Shown: positions 12,038 to 26,800, counted from the first letter of the stretch. The stretch is 64,000 nucleotides of DNA from Bagarius yarrelli (GCA_005784505.1 VCAZ01000001.1:3535097-3599096), one strand, 5' to 3'. Translations and numbers: made by a program. The notes: generated by a model not told the origin, from the letters alone.

Positions 12038-15000
12038 AAAAAAGAAGGAATGTTAATAATATATCAAATGCTACACAGAAAAAAGACAGTATAAATGGTA
12101 TGACCAAGCTTGGGGCCAGGTTTTGGTTTGGCTGTTCTTTTTGCACTGTTATTTTTAGGTTCTTCTTCATGCTCTTGCGTTTAAAAAAAAACCTGTCCTT
12201 TTGCAAACCTCTTGAAAGCTGCTATTTGTGGGGTATGGTTAGCTTTGGCCCTTATCCACTACAGATGTTGCCTGCTTTTGACCCTGTAGTTTTGCTGCAT
12301 AGCTGACAGTAGACGTAACTATCCTCTGTATGCCGGTGGAGTACTATACTTTTACAAATGTATGAATTTAAATGTGACTAATTGTCGTATTAGCAGGGTG
12401 TGATCTGCCCTACAACATGCTGTGAGAAGCTTATACGGAAGAACAACCTCATCATTGCTACTTTTTTAAGAAAATAAGTGCTATAGTCTTCTTCTCCTTA
12501 CGGCTGTTCCCTTTTTAGGGGTCTCCACAGCGAATCATCTGTCTCCACCTAACCCTATTCTCTACATCCTCTTCACTCACACACACTAACTTCATGTCCT
12601 CGTTTATCGCATCCACATACCTCCTCTTTGGTCTTCCTCTTTGCCTTCTGCCTGGTAGCTTCATTTCCAACATCCTCCTACCAATATATTCACTATCCCT
12701 CCTCTGTACATGTCCAAACCACCTCAATCTGGACTCACTGACGTTCTCCCCAAAACATCTAACATGAACTCATTCCTAATCCTAACCAACCTCGTCACAA
12801 AGAAAACCTCAACATCTTCAGCTCTGCTACTTCCAGCTCTTCCACCTGTTCCTTCCTCAGTGCCACTGTCTCTAAAACAAACATCATAGCTGGTCTCACC
12901 ACTGTCTCTAAACCATACATCATAGCTGGTCTCACCACTGTCTCTAAATCATACATCATAGCTGGTCTCACCACTGTCTCTAAACCATACATCATAGCTG
13001 GTCTCACCACTGTCTCTAAATCATACATCATAGCTGGTCTCACCACTGTCTCTAAATCATACATCATAGCTGGTCTCACCACTGTCTCTAAATCATACAT
13101 CATAGCTGGTCTCACCACTGTCTCTAAACCATACATCATAGCTGGTCTCACCACTGTCTCCTAAATAACCCTACATCATAGCTGGTCTCACCACTGTCTC
13201 TAAACCATACATCATAGCTGGTCTCACCACTGTCTCTAAACCATACATCATAGCTGCTCTGGACTGTCGACCCCAAATACTTAAACTCCTGTACTTTCTT
13301 CACCCTGTAATCTGAAGAGTGAGACAGTCTTCTCATTAATAAATAATCTGTGTTTTCTTTTATATTACAAACATATGATCCACTTTAATATTTTCACTTT
13401 TACTCCTTTTGTTCTGATTTAACAAAAGGTTCAAATTAAAACATGGAGCCCAGATAATTAACTAAAGCAAGCGTGACAACCAACTTTGAATACATATGAC
13501 TTTCCCCGCCACAAATATCAATGCTGACACTGATCAGTACTTTAATTAATTGACCTTCACAAATCACAAAAGAGCCTAGACACAACAATAAACCGTCAAT
13601 ATTTTTAGCTGAGGTGTTTTTTGTTTTTTTTACAGACTGAACGACACATGAATAAAATTGAAGCATGTACTGAATATATTTTACATTTGCAGCAATTTGG
13701 CAGACGTCCTTATCCAAAGCAACTAACATTTATCTCATTTATACAACCGAGCAATTAGGGGTTAAAAGCCTTGCTCACGGGCCCAGCAGTGGCAACTTGG
13801 TGGTGCTGGAAATCGAACTCTGGTCTTCCAATTAGCAGTCCAACACCCTAACTACTTCCAAACCCCAAATATTCCAAATATTGGTTATATTTTATATAAC
13901 CAATATTTTGAGCTTTATTATCACATACTGCTGCATGTACAGTACTTATATTAATACTCTAAATTTATAAAGTGTTTTTAATTTAGTTGGTTTTGGTGGT
14001 GGTACAAATTACAAAACTACTATCTTAAATAACTGCGGCTACCGACATAACATTAAATAACAACACCTATCACATATGTATCAACAACAAGGAGGTTCCG
14101 ACTGTGTTCCTGAGAAGTCTGTCATCACTGGTTGACCCAAAATAAATGAGCTCTTTAACTCATAAATCTGACTCCAAACCAGACCTAAAATCATTCCGAG
14201 AACCACGGGATAAACACAGTGTGTAATTTGGCGAGGATTAAAGGAGTGCCAGAGTTTTCTCGGGATGAGAAGCTCAGCTGTGTTCACGTTGGTCCTGAAA
14301 GAATACAGAAGAACCTGGTTCATTATGACTACAAAGCCTAGGTCTAGGCGTGCTATACACCACTCGCTAGTGATTTATGAGGTGTCTTTTCAGAGATTCT
14401 TTCAATAATATGTTAAAAAAAGCTGATGTTTTAATGTGGGCGCTACTTTCGAACACAGGATAAAATTAGATGATTTTTAGTAAACTTACTGTATGTTACT
14501 TCGACAGGTTTTTCTTTACTGATCTACAGTACGTCCTTCTGAATTGATTGATCTTTTTAAGGTGTTGTCCTGTGTTATGTAAGTCACCCTTGCCTAGTAA
14601 AAGGATTTAGTCATATTTGGGCAGGTAGACTGTATTTACTGACCTGTTAATACACTGGAACCTTATACAGCATGAGCTTAACAGTTAAACAGGTTGCCAA
14701 AATAGCCTGAATCAAATATTTCATATTATTTTATTTTTTTGCCAAAGAACTCAAATTTGGTCAAAAGACAGTTTTTAAAAAGGAAGTGATGGCTTATGGT
14801 TAAGGTGTTGGACTGCCAACCTGAAGATTGTGGGTTCGATTCCCAGCTTCACCAAGCCACCACTGTTGGGCCCTTGAGCAAGGCCCTTAACCCTCAGTTG
14901 TATCTATTATCCAGTTGCTGCTCTGGATAAGAGTGTCTGGTAAATGGAAAAAAATAATGTTTGCTGTTTTTTTAAGAGACAATAACTAATTATAAATTGC

Positions 15001-17844
15001 CCATAGGAGTGAGTGTGTGTGTGGCTCTGTGATAGACTGGTGACCTGTCCAGGGTGAAAGGCAGGAGGGTTACACCCTGGACAGGTCACCAGTCCATCAC
15101 AGAGCCACACACTCACACTCACTCCTATGGGCAATTCAGAATCACCAATCAATCTAACATACAGGTACAAGCGGAGTACCTGGAGTGAACCAACGTAAGC
15201 ACAGGAAGAACATGCAAACTTCACACATAAAGGCCCCTGCCTGGGAATTGAACCCGGGACCTTCTTGCTGTGAGGCAACAGTGCTAAACACTAACCGCAT
15301 ATAGTTATAGTTATTCATTCATTTATTCACATTCTATACCCTCTTATTCTCTAATTTGGTCTCTGAAAGGGCGAAAGGCAGCAAGGGTACACCCTGGACA
15401 GGTCACCAGTCTTATAACTATATTATATTATATTATATTATATTATATTATATTATATTATATTATATCAGATGTGACACTAAAAGACTTTACTGTAAAT
15501 TGTAATTTCGCCAGAAAAAAATAATTGGGATAATAAATCCAACAAACTTAACTTGGTTACCAAATTTTCAGAAAATAAGTTGAATTTTGCCTTTATGACA
15601 GGGAAATAAAATAAAAATAAAATAAAACTAAAATAAATACAGTATAAATCTAAAGAGTGCTGTTTAAACTCATTCCTAACTAAAACACAATTATACACTA
15701 TGATCACAAAATTTCAGTTTAGGCAGCGAGCCTCACCCCACTATAACTGAGGGTCAAAAATAGGGTCCCAGCTCCACCAAGCCACCACTGCTGGGCCCCT
15801 GAGCAAGGCCCTTAACCCCCAACTGCATAAATGAGATAAATGTAAGTCGCTCTGGATAAGGACGTCTGCCAATTGCTGTAAATGTAAATGCAAATGTTAA
15901 AATTAATGGCTCCTCCACCCTATGTAGTGCACTTGGTGTCTAGTAGGAAACGATTTGGAACGAAGCCCTTTTGAGCCGGTGGGCGTGTCTACTGTACCGC
16001 CCTGTAGCAGACAGACAGTATGAGTGAGGACACGGACAGAGCAGCTGGTTAAACCAGTCCTGGGAATAAACCCGCTCGGAAACTCGGTCTCAGCCACATG
16101 TAGAGCTTCAAACAAAAAAAGTTTTTAAATATTTAGTGGACTTTGGTGGACATAAGACAGACTGAGAACGACTGGAAGGCTGTTAAAGGTTTACTTTCTT
16201 CTCTGTCACTTGTTGCTGTCTAAAGTTTTACTGACAACTCATTTATCTGCTGCTTCTCGCTCCTCCGCATGGACTGAACCGTTTATATTTCAGTTGAACT
16301 TCATTATTTGTTTGTTTAATGTGGCGACATTTTGAAAATAAGACTTTCCCCTTCCAATGACGTGGACTAGCACCATGAGCAGTGGATACAGTAGTTTGGA
16401 AGAAGATTGTGAGGAGTATTTTTTCACCGCCAGAACTTCGTTTTTCAAGAAGCCTTCAGGGAAACTCGCAGATATTAAGGTCTGATTTCATTTTTTTTTT
16501 TTACTTAAATAATTTAAAGAAAATGCTCACCAGTTTTGTCGAAGTTGAGATATTTTTTCTCTTAGACACTAATACAAATAAAAAAACCCTTTTCGTTCGT
16601 TAAACATTTAGCAATTGCTAACACACTTACCTTTAGCTTATGACTCTTATTAACAGTTAAAGGTGAATTTGGACTAATTCACCCTGCTGTTAGTCTTACT
16701 TTATAGATATATATGTTTTTTTTATTAGAAATACACGTTGTAAAAACTGCCCAAAACCTTCCTTATGTTGACATTTTTGGTGTAAGGTTATAGAGTATGA
16801 TTCAGAAACGGAAGTGATGTCACTGTGACGAAGACCTGCAACAGTATACCAGCTGAACACTATATTGTGATGAATAAATAAATAAATTTGTTCATTCATT
16901 CATTCATACTATTTATACCATGAGGCAGTGGTGGATCAAATGGCTTTAAAGACCAGGAGGACCTGGGTTCAAACCCCACCACCGGAAGCCTAAGTTGTTG
17001 ATTGGAAGACCAGACAGATCTGGGTTCAAGCCCCACCACTGCCAGCCTGAGTTGTTGATCTGAACACCAGGAAGGCCTGGGTTCAAGCCCCACCACCGCC
17101 AGCTTGAGTTGTTGATCTGAAGACCAGGAAGACCAAGCCTCACCACTGCCAGCCAACCACCGTTGGGTTGAGAAAGACCTTTAACCCTTCTTACCCCAGG
17201 GGCGCTGTATCATAGCTGACCCTGTGCTCTGACCCCCAACTTACTAACATGGAATATGCGAAGAAAATTATATATGTGACAAAGTTTACATTAATTTGGG
17301 ATGTTTATAAATGGTGATCTATTTTAACAGGAGTTGAATTCTTAAATCTGATTGGTCGGAAGGGGTTGGTTATTTTTCTATAACACCGGTTCAGATAAGA
17401 AAACCTGCATTAAGACAAATCACCAGCTTGTATCATTGCACTTGTTTTATTATTGTATAGTTTCTGTAGTTTTCCGGATGATTTACATGCTGTACATGTG
17501 TTTGTTGATCTGGTAGATGATTAATAAGTAAGCTGAAGAGTTTATTGCTTTTTTTTTTATTTTTATTTTTATTACAACGTGATATGATTGTTTTATTAAT
17601 GTCAAGTGAAGCGGTGAAATGGTGGCTCATTGGTAAAGATGTTAAACTGCTAATTGGAAGATCAGGGTTCTATTCACCCCACCAATAATCAAGGCCCTTA
17701 ACCCCCAGTTGCTCAGTTGTATAAAAGAGATAAATGCAAGTCGCTCTGGGTAAGGGCGTCTGCCAAATGCTATCCCAGCCGTCTCTGAAAGGGGGAAAGG
17801 CAGGAGGGGGACACTCTGGACAGGTCGCCAGTCCATCACAAGAC

Positions 17845-17878
<34 letters not shown>

Positions 17879-20800
17879 CACTCTTATGGGCAATTTAGAA
17901 TCACCAATCAATCTAACATACATGTTTTTGGACTGTGGGAGGAAACTGGAGAACCCGGAGTAAACCCACGCAAGCACGGGAGAACAAACATGTCTTAGGT
18001 AATAGATAAAAATATGTAGTTAGAATATTATCGAGAGCAGTTAATGATTCACATTTTTTTGTAAGTTTTAACATGATACCTGTAAAAAAATCATAAAAAA
18101 ACTTAAATCATTTATTTATTTAGTTTCTCCGTAAGAGGCGTTTGGACTTAGAAGCCAGTCCATAATTGGATTACTAACCAAAACAAAACAGGCTGAACAG
18201 CCCATCATTACAGTACATTAACACCTGAGAAATGGAAAAACGACACGTTGCTGTATGACGTAACGCATCTTTGATTAGCGTTTCCTGATGATGTCCATCA
18301 GCGCTGTTACATTCTTCAGTCTAAGGTGTTGACTGATTCTCGGTTGTAGGAGGTCTGACAGGAGTGCCAGCTGTACATCATAGCACAGATTCATATTAAT
18401 GCTATTCCTCTGAATTGTTTGTGCTTCTAACAGCGACGGTATGATTTAAAACTTAAGGTTAATCAGACTGGATGGAGAAAAAAAAAAGAAGTATGAAAGA
18501 ATTATCATGCCATTCTGTCGATTCTGTAGTAGGGGTGCTGATGTTGGGGGAGTTTGGATGATTCTAAAGGGCAACGCAATGAGGGGTTCTCTGGAGATCT
18601 GTTTTATTAGTAGTAACAGTGTGGAATGGGTTTAGTAGGAGAGCCAACTTCATCTTCTTTCATAGGGCGCAAAATCGCTAGTGGCGTCCACGTTCTCTAA
18701 TATTTACGATTGGCTTGTGGTAACTTGGTGGTGCTGGGAATCGAACCCTGATCTTCCAATTAGCAGTTCAACATCTTAACCACTGCGCTACCACTTTCCA
18801 CTTACATTTATCTCTCTTATACAACTGAGCAATTAAGGGTTACTTGGTGGTAACTTGGTGGTGCTGGGAATCGAACCCTGATCTTCCAATTAGCAGTTCA
18901 ACATCTTAACCACTGCGCTACCACTTTCCACTTACATTTATCTCTCTTATACAACTGAGCAATTAAGGGTTACTTGGTGGTAACTTGGTGGTGCTGGGAA
19001 TCGAACCCTGATCTTCCAATTAGCAGTTCAACATCTTAACCACTGCGCTACCACTTTCCACTTACATTTATCTCTCTTATACAACTGAGCAATTAAGGGT
19101 TACTTGGTGGTAACTTGGTGGTGCTGGGAATCGAACCCTGATCTTCCAATTAGCAGTTTCAACACCTTACCCACTGCGCTATCACTAAGTATTAATTGCT
19201 AAAAGAAACAAGTGTAATTGAATCTCTGGTAAAAGCGTCAGACTCTGTGCTTTTTCCCGGAAAACAGACTGTTTACATAAATCCAGAATCCCGACACAAT
19301 GATTATTTACTGGATTTGCTCATTATTGTGTAGAAAATAAAAGCTCAGTAAAATGATCGTGGTTTAAGTGAAATTACGTGCATTGTTCTCAGTACACTGT
19401 CATTTATTTTTCAGCAGAATACAACAACGGACTTATTGTGTTTTAGGAATTCTCCGTCTTATTATGATTGTTTTACTGTGATTAAAGTATTGGCACCCCT
19501 GGATTTTATTATACAGAACAAGTATTTCTTCTTCTCGGTGCTGTTTTAGTTAAATAAGTTCTGATTGGCTGACATCAGCATTCGCTGATCGACTGTGCTG
19601 CATGAATCGGACTGATGAAAGTTGTTTCTCTGTTTCTAGTAAGACTCTGTAAAGTGTTTCCTGGGGTAATTTCAATATGCCCTCAACATTGCCTTTTTCA
19701 CAGTCTTGTGCTTGTGTGTGTGTGTGAAAGGAGTCCTGTAAGACTTCGGTAGCCTAGCAGCTCACCCACACGCTCGGCTTGTATGAGAAATGTCACGAAA
19801 TAAAGAGGCGCTCATTCATATTGATGAACGCCATACTGGAGAGTTTCAGCCATATTAGAATCTTTTCCTTCTCTTTTTTTTTTTGAGAACAGGAATAGGG
19901 AAGTGCAAGTTTATTTGTTGTGTCCTGTGTAAAAGATTGTGGACAGTCAGCTCCTTCATTAGAATTACCACAGCTCACTTCCTGTTACTTCACTCTGTCC
20001 TCATCCTGCACTACAATCCACCAGTTTCATCACCGCTGGAATGGAAACACATTTCCACACACCAGTGTGTTTCTTTTTTCTTCACTTAATTATGTTTGCC
20101 TTTGTTGAGAAGTTGTAATTAGGTGTTTTGAAGGTAACGTTTGCTTTATTGCCTCCGACAGGTACATTTACAGCATTTGGCAGACGTTCTTATCCAGAGC
20201 GACTTAGATTTATGTCTTTTATACAACTGAGCAGTTGTGGGTAAAGGGCCTTGCTTAGGGACCAAACAGTGGTGACTTGGTGGAGCTGGGAATCGAACCC
20301 ACATCATTGGTTGGTTCAGATTAGTAGTCCAACACCTTAACCATGAGCCACCGCTTTGTGGTTCGTCTGTTTTTTTTTAGCTTCACGAGTGCCACTGTTT
20401 AATTAGTGGCTAAAAAATGATCATCTGGATCAAAAGTAGAAAGTAACAATAGCGCTGTTATTGTTACCAAATGATCTTCTCTGTTACAATATTAAAAAAA
20501 AGACGTGACATGACTAAAAACTTGATTAAAACATTATTTTTTTTAAATTATGGTGGGGCAGTGGTGGCTCAAATGGTTGAGATGCTAATTGTTGACCTCA
20601 AGATCAGGAAGATCTGGGTTCAAGCCCCACCACTGCGATCTGAAGACCAAGAGGAGCCACTGTTGGGTCCTTGAGCAAGACCCTTAACCCTTCCTGCTCC
20701 AGGGGCGCTGTATTATAGCTGACCCTGCGCTCTGACCCCCAACTTACTAAGATGGGATATGCGAAGAAACAAATTTCACTCTGCTGTAAAAAGTATATGT

Positions 20801-23800
20801 GACAAAATACAAATGTAAAAGGCATTTACATAATTTTAATGTCTAGTCAGATTTTTTTCAGTTTATACTGTTGCCCAGTTGTAGTTTTGATTCTGGTAGT
20901 TAATTTTCAGCATCTCTGCCTGTCGTAACACGGGTTTGTATTTCCTGCTTAATTTGATACGGTATGTTTATAGTAACATATACACGGGGAGTCTCCACAT
21001 AAATATTCGTCTGTAAAATCACTGTGAGATGTGAGAAGTACAGTGCATTTCCATGTTGGGTTGGAAAAGATGACTCTGCTGTATTTGTTTTAGTAGTTCT
21101 ACAAAGATTGTGTTTTTTTTTTTCATTATTATAGCCCTCCACATTCAACAGCTGCAGCTACTTTCCACGTACCGCTTGGGAAAATCTGGGTGACGCCGAA
21201 TCAGCGTCGTCTTCCTTTGGCAGATTTTATTTTTATAGTCAGAGCAGGAATACCATACCATACCATGAATACCACCAACCGAACCCACTTTTCCTGGCTC
21301 TTCGGTGGTTTTCCTGTCGACTGATAGTATAGCACCAGCTTGACAGAACCAAGAGCCCCTGTATGTTATTAGGCTTTCGGTTAAGTTTTCATTTATTCTC
21401 TCTGTTTAGTCTATTTTAGTAAGAAATATACAGCTTATACGTCCAGGTTTCTTGACCCAATTGTACTAAACAAAACCTTACACTTCATGTCATGGCCGTA
21501 CTTCATGTAGTGACAGCTGGGAAATTGAATCGTTAGCTGTTCAGTGTGGGCCGGATCAAATAGAGTTGACCAGCTGTGGGCAGCAGCTGTAATCTTATTA
21601 TGATCTGCTCATATCTCTCCTCCACTTTTAGACCAACTGCCATTGGGGGGCGGATTTTCTCAGCTGCAGACGTTGCCCTTATCTACTCCTATCTCTGTTT
21701 GTAAGCATGTACAAGCAGTTACAAGGCAACTCCCGCTGCCTTTTGCATGACATCATCGACCTTCGGCTAGCGTTGGGTCAACCGATCAGTGCACACAATA
21801 GCACTTCTGCTCAACGAATTAGACAAACGCTGAACTTCGACTCTTGTCTTTGGAGCCGCTTCTGCGTCAGGGCTTTTGATCCATTGTGGAGCAAATCCGG
21901 ATTGTTTTCCAGGTTTATCCTGTACTAGTGCCAGTGGTGTAGCAGCCAAAACACAGGTCTGTTTAAGGCTACAAAACATAGACGTAGTGGACTAATTTTC
22001 TCTAAGAAAACATAGAGTAAAGCTTACCTGGCAACCAAAGACAGTCAGCAGCAAAGGTCAAAAAATATTTATCACTCTTAGAAAATAATAGATGCTACAA
22101 AATAGTCACTAGAAAAGACGGCGTAGGGTGATCTCTATAAGACCCAGAAAATATGTTATCACAGTCTTATGTCACTACTACAGGGGTGCCTTGACTTACG
22201 AGTTTAATTCGTTCCGTGACGGAGCTCGTAAGTCAAATTACTCGTACGTCAAATCAGTTTTTCCATTGAAATAAATTGAAATGGCATTTATTCATTTCGG
22301 GTCCGCAAAAAAACACCGCGTTTTTTTTTTGTTACATGTTTTTAAATAAGAAAAATAAACTTATAAATAATGAATATTGTATAAAAACAATACAATAGGA
22401 TGTACTGGAATAAACTGGTTTTATTAAGTATAATGTGCAGCATTTACCTTGGCGATCAGACGACTCCACTTGCTAACCCGCATGTCTGACTAGCTATCGA
22501 GTGACACGCGGGATGCTGGGCGGGTGTTACGGCGTTCACTGTGGCATTCGCTACGTCGGACTAGCGGTTGGTTGTCTGAAGCTGGCTCGTAACCTGAAAT
22601 TTTGCTCACAACCCAAAGCAAAAAAAAAAAGCGTCCGAGAGACGCCTCGGACCTCGAAAAACATGTTATTTGGGACACTCGTAAGTCAAGGTACCACTGT
22701 AATCTTAAACCGAGTGATGTAATTGACAAACGTAACACAATTGGATACATGGATCAAATATTACCGTTGTAAAACTGATGAAAGAATGTTTACCCTTTGT
22801 AAACTTTAATAAAAGTCCAAATCCGAGCTATATTAAAAAGCCACTTTAATAAGTCAGGCTACACTATTATAACAGAGCTCGTTAAATGTTCGGCTTTGTT
22901 TTTTTGTTACGCTGTAATATAAAGTAACTCCGACGTCGGGAACTGCTTCCATGTAAAACATGATGTTGAAAGTAGAACCTCTGAAGTGCCCATATGTTTA
23001 CATTTACAGAGATCTATGGGAGGAGCTCTCTAGACTCAGACGGTGGTGTGTTGTCCATGCCGTGTAAAAATCCACATCCTCTTTTATTGGTTCTGTTTTA
23101 CAGTTCTCTGACAGAAAGGAAAGCCCCCCCCCCCACACACAGGGTTTTTCGAAATCCTATTTTCGCAGTCGCAGTTTTGCTAAACATGATCTCGAAGAAA
23201 GTTTCATGAAGTTCTGCTACCCTGTTCTCAATAAACAACCCTATCTTTTCTCATTGTTTGTTCGATTGGTTCAGACTTGAGTTTGGCTGATGTGAGACAT
23301 TCTGACCTGGTTGTCTGCAGTTAAGTGCAGCTTGCAGGTTAACACAATTTGCTTTCCAAACAGCTGCATGCATCATGGAGCAGATGAGCCTTTTGATGAA
23401 AGTTAGTGTGTGAGTGTGTGTGTGTATTTTTAATTTAATTAAAAATGCTATAGGTGAGGCCTCACTGTCCAAGTTAATCTCGCTCTGTGGTCTTAATAAA
23501 GTGTGTTGAGGTCTGTGTAGCATCTGGATGCAGTTTTTTTTTTCGAGGCAGGGATGTAATCACCACCATCAGGTGGAAACTCCACGGGTGAAGTGTAGCC
23601 TGTAGTCCGTGTCTCAACAGCAGGCCTTTGAAGTTGCCGAGAGAGACGAGAGAAGTGAGACCAGATGAAGTTTCAGTGTGCGAAATGATCACACACAGAC
23701 ACACACGCACACACAACCCATACATCTTGCACATTCACAAGTGTCTTCTTATAGATTTGTTCGTATAAGTGTGCGGCGACCTGTACGTAGTTTCCTACTG

Positions 23801-26800
23801 TCCGCCATGTTTTTAGCTTACTGTAGTTTAATTGCTTCTGAAAGTAGTATGAGATGTTGGAATGCTTCGATCATACTAACTATTAGGTTTTGAGCTAACT
23901 GTACTCGATAGCAGTGCAAACAATTTGTGCTACATTCCTCAAACTTTTATTATTATTTATAATCTCTTTGTAATCGTGAATGAATTTATGTAATAGTTAT
24001 ATATAAGCCAGGATGAAGTTAAACCAATTACATATTATAGAATGTGAAAACCTGGTCGAGGAATTAAAGAAATACTAAGCCGATATCTGTCTGCAGTGCC
24101 GTGTTGGTGGTTGCACTTTTGGTTGCCAGTATTGCTGAAATCATGTTGTACAGGTACTTTAAAGAAGATCACGGTGCCGTTTTCTCGTCTGAACACGGAG
24201 GTGGTGTAAAGCAAGACAGCAGACATCACGTAGAAGTTGTGCAGGCTTTGTATCATTATAAATAGTGATACAAAAAAACTGACTCTTAACTTAAGCCGTA
24301 TTTGCGTCATGTGACCCAGTTGACTTTCTAAGCCCATGACTTGTTGGTGGTGTCATAGAAATAAACCTATTCCTCGTGACCTACACGTTTCAAAGGTCTC
24401 TTTGATGGTGTGTCCATGTGCAGGTTGAATACATGGCACTAACGGGCTTTATCTTCAGTTTTGTTAAGTCTTATCATGCACCATTTTTTTTTTCTTTTTT
24501 CTATGAGATGTGGATCCCTGAATTACAGTACATACAATACACAGAGCTTCGTTTAGGTCCTGTAATCAGATGCATAGTTGCTCTTGCTTGCGGTGAAGAT
24601 AACAAACACCTGACAGTATAAATGTGGCTGCCTTTAGGCATTGCGGCGTTCTGTTAACTTTATATTTACTCTTACTTCTGTGTTCCCACACGGTCATGCA
24701 AGCGAAGTGTAGACAGTTTAGTAAGCATGGCCTTGAAATGGGATATCTGTCCGTTAGAACTGTGCGGATTCTGTCGCAACACCTGGTGCGTGTCTGATAG
24801 CAGCTTTGCTCTTTCAGCCTCGGAGAATGACCTCATAGCTTTGCACTGCAGTAGCCAGGTAGCTTAAATATCCAAACCAAACAATAGACTCTCTCATTCA
24901 TCATATCTTGCCAGCTCTATCTCCACCAGATGCCGTGCACAAAGTAACCTGGCACAATTGTAGGAAACGTCTTATCGTCTTGACTAACAGTGACTGTGTA
25001 TTTAATGCTGATCTTAGAAAAATCACTTTAGTTTTTGAACGTTCTTTTGTGAGAAAAAAAATAATGGTAGCCAGCCCACTATCGGTATAACAGGGGCCGT
25101 ATTACTTGGTTAAATATTTCCAGGGTAGATAATGTGCAGAGACGACATCCTGTTAATGATACATGAATTACACTGTCGTTAATCCAACGATGCGCTTGTG
25201 CTTGATTAAAGTCAGTGTTCAGCACTGACATCATCTCGGCTTCTATAATGAACCGTTTGGTTTAACTCTTTATTTATTGACATACATGCTTTAAAACCAC
25301 ATTTTCTGATGAATTATCAGTTTGATCTTTTCATAGTTTGCACGGTTATCATTTTACATGATGTATTCCGGAAATTCTGCTCTTTAACGATCTTTCGTGG
25401 TGTTGGTTGAAACTTCTTCTGTCGTAATTTAAGTAAAAATTGCTACTGATAACAGATTTGTTGTCAAGAACTATTTATTATGTGGTTATTTAGGGACATA
25501 ACTAGAGCTTGGTGGAAATATTAATACAGCTATCACAATATTTTCTTTTCATAATAGTGCATCTATATTTCAAACTTTACGGTTAATACTTATTTAGATT
25601 ATGCTTTACGTTTGCGTTAGATTTACGTTTACGTTTAATGTCTCAGGTTGTCTCACATGCACTTCTTTACAAAATCCACTCCAACTATTGTAAAATTTGT
25701 TCTAATCAGAGCTATTCAATTTTTTCATATTGTAATATACATCGCAGAAAAGCCCTAGTTTTAATGTTGTGTATCTTTTTAAAGTCTGCTTTAAGTCTAC
25801 GACTCTGTTAGAACCTTAGGGCTTTTTTGTTTTGTGTGTTGTGTTGCCAGTGTCACGTAAGAGAATATAAGATTACTTAAAACTGACTACACTTAATCAA
25901 ATAAATAAGTTTCCCTGATAAACTATCCTAAACATAGACCGTGTGAATAAAGGAAAGGCTGGAAGGTGCGTTACAGGTTCGAGTTTCCAATATGTGTAAT
26001 GTAGTTAGAATGAAAGTATATTGTTTGCCTGTTTTCAGTTCAATGACTCACTTATCTTGCACACCCAGAAGTGGACAGAGTGCAGGGAAGTCCTGGCCTT
26101 TATTAATCTTTATGTGGTCCAATTCTCCGAACCTGTTGTTGGGAGTTGCCTTTACAACACAGAATGAATAGTGGGAGAATTGTGTACAAGGAAATAATGA
26201 TTAAATTTTTCACTACATGGATTTCTGAAGATCCCCATTTTGTACACAACAACCCACAATAACCCAAGACATATGACCAGACAGCTGTTTTTATGCTATT
26301 GTGTGTATGATGTCCCCAATGTTCCTTGTCGGTAATCATAATGCGATTATCACACCGAAAAAGAACAAAACAAAACTGCACTTGGCAATGTTAGGGGAAT
26401 TACAAAAGAAGGTTAAACGAGTAGGAGAGGGAATTTCCAAATGCGTAACCAAAATGGCTAGAGAAATTAACTAGTGCTTGTAGGGCTGTGTAAAAATATT
26501 GATACAGCTAACTATCATGATATTTTTTCACGATATTCTAACCTTTAGTATCGATACATGTATGAAATTACTTTATAATTTGATTGACATTTTCGATAAT
26601 ATTTCATTAAAACCCCTCAGTGTCAAACGATTTCCTCCTTAGCTCTTGTAGTTGTCGCGGACACATACGGCCATTGTTTTAAAAAACAAACATGGTGGAA
26701 AAAATAAGGGTATCTTTGGTCTTTGTATTCGTTGTATGTTTCGCTTTTTGTTTTAGATTTCTTTTGTAAAGGTATTTCAATATGAATTGTATTGCAATAT

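Noticed and set aside
12862..13255. Regular 36-bp direct repeats resembling a CRISPR array
   Set aside because: There are no unique spacers, the units are contiguous, the host is a vertebrate, and the unit derives from LINE coding sequence. The same applies to 49020-49640.
21707..21979. Overlapping 70-codon frames on both strands in the rassf3 intron
   Set aside because: No known domain, no splice-site support and no repeat support; best treated as chance.
22490..22750. Short overlapping frames on both strands inside the mariner-like element
   Set aside because: No transposase motif (no DDE/D pattern or helix-turn-helix) was seen; the element is too short to be autonomous.
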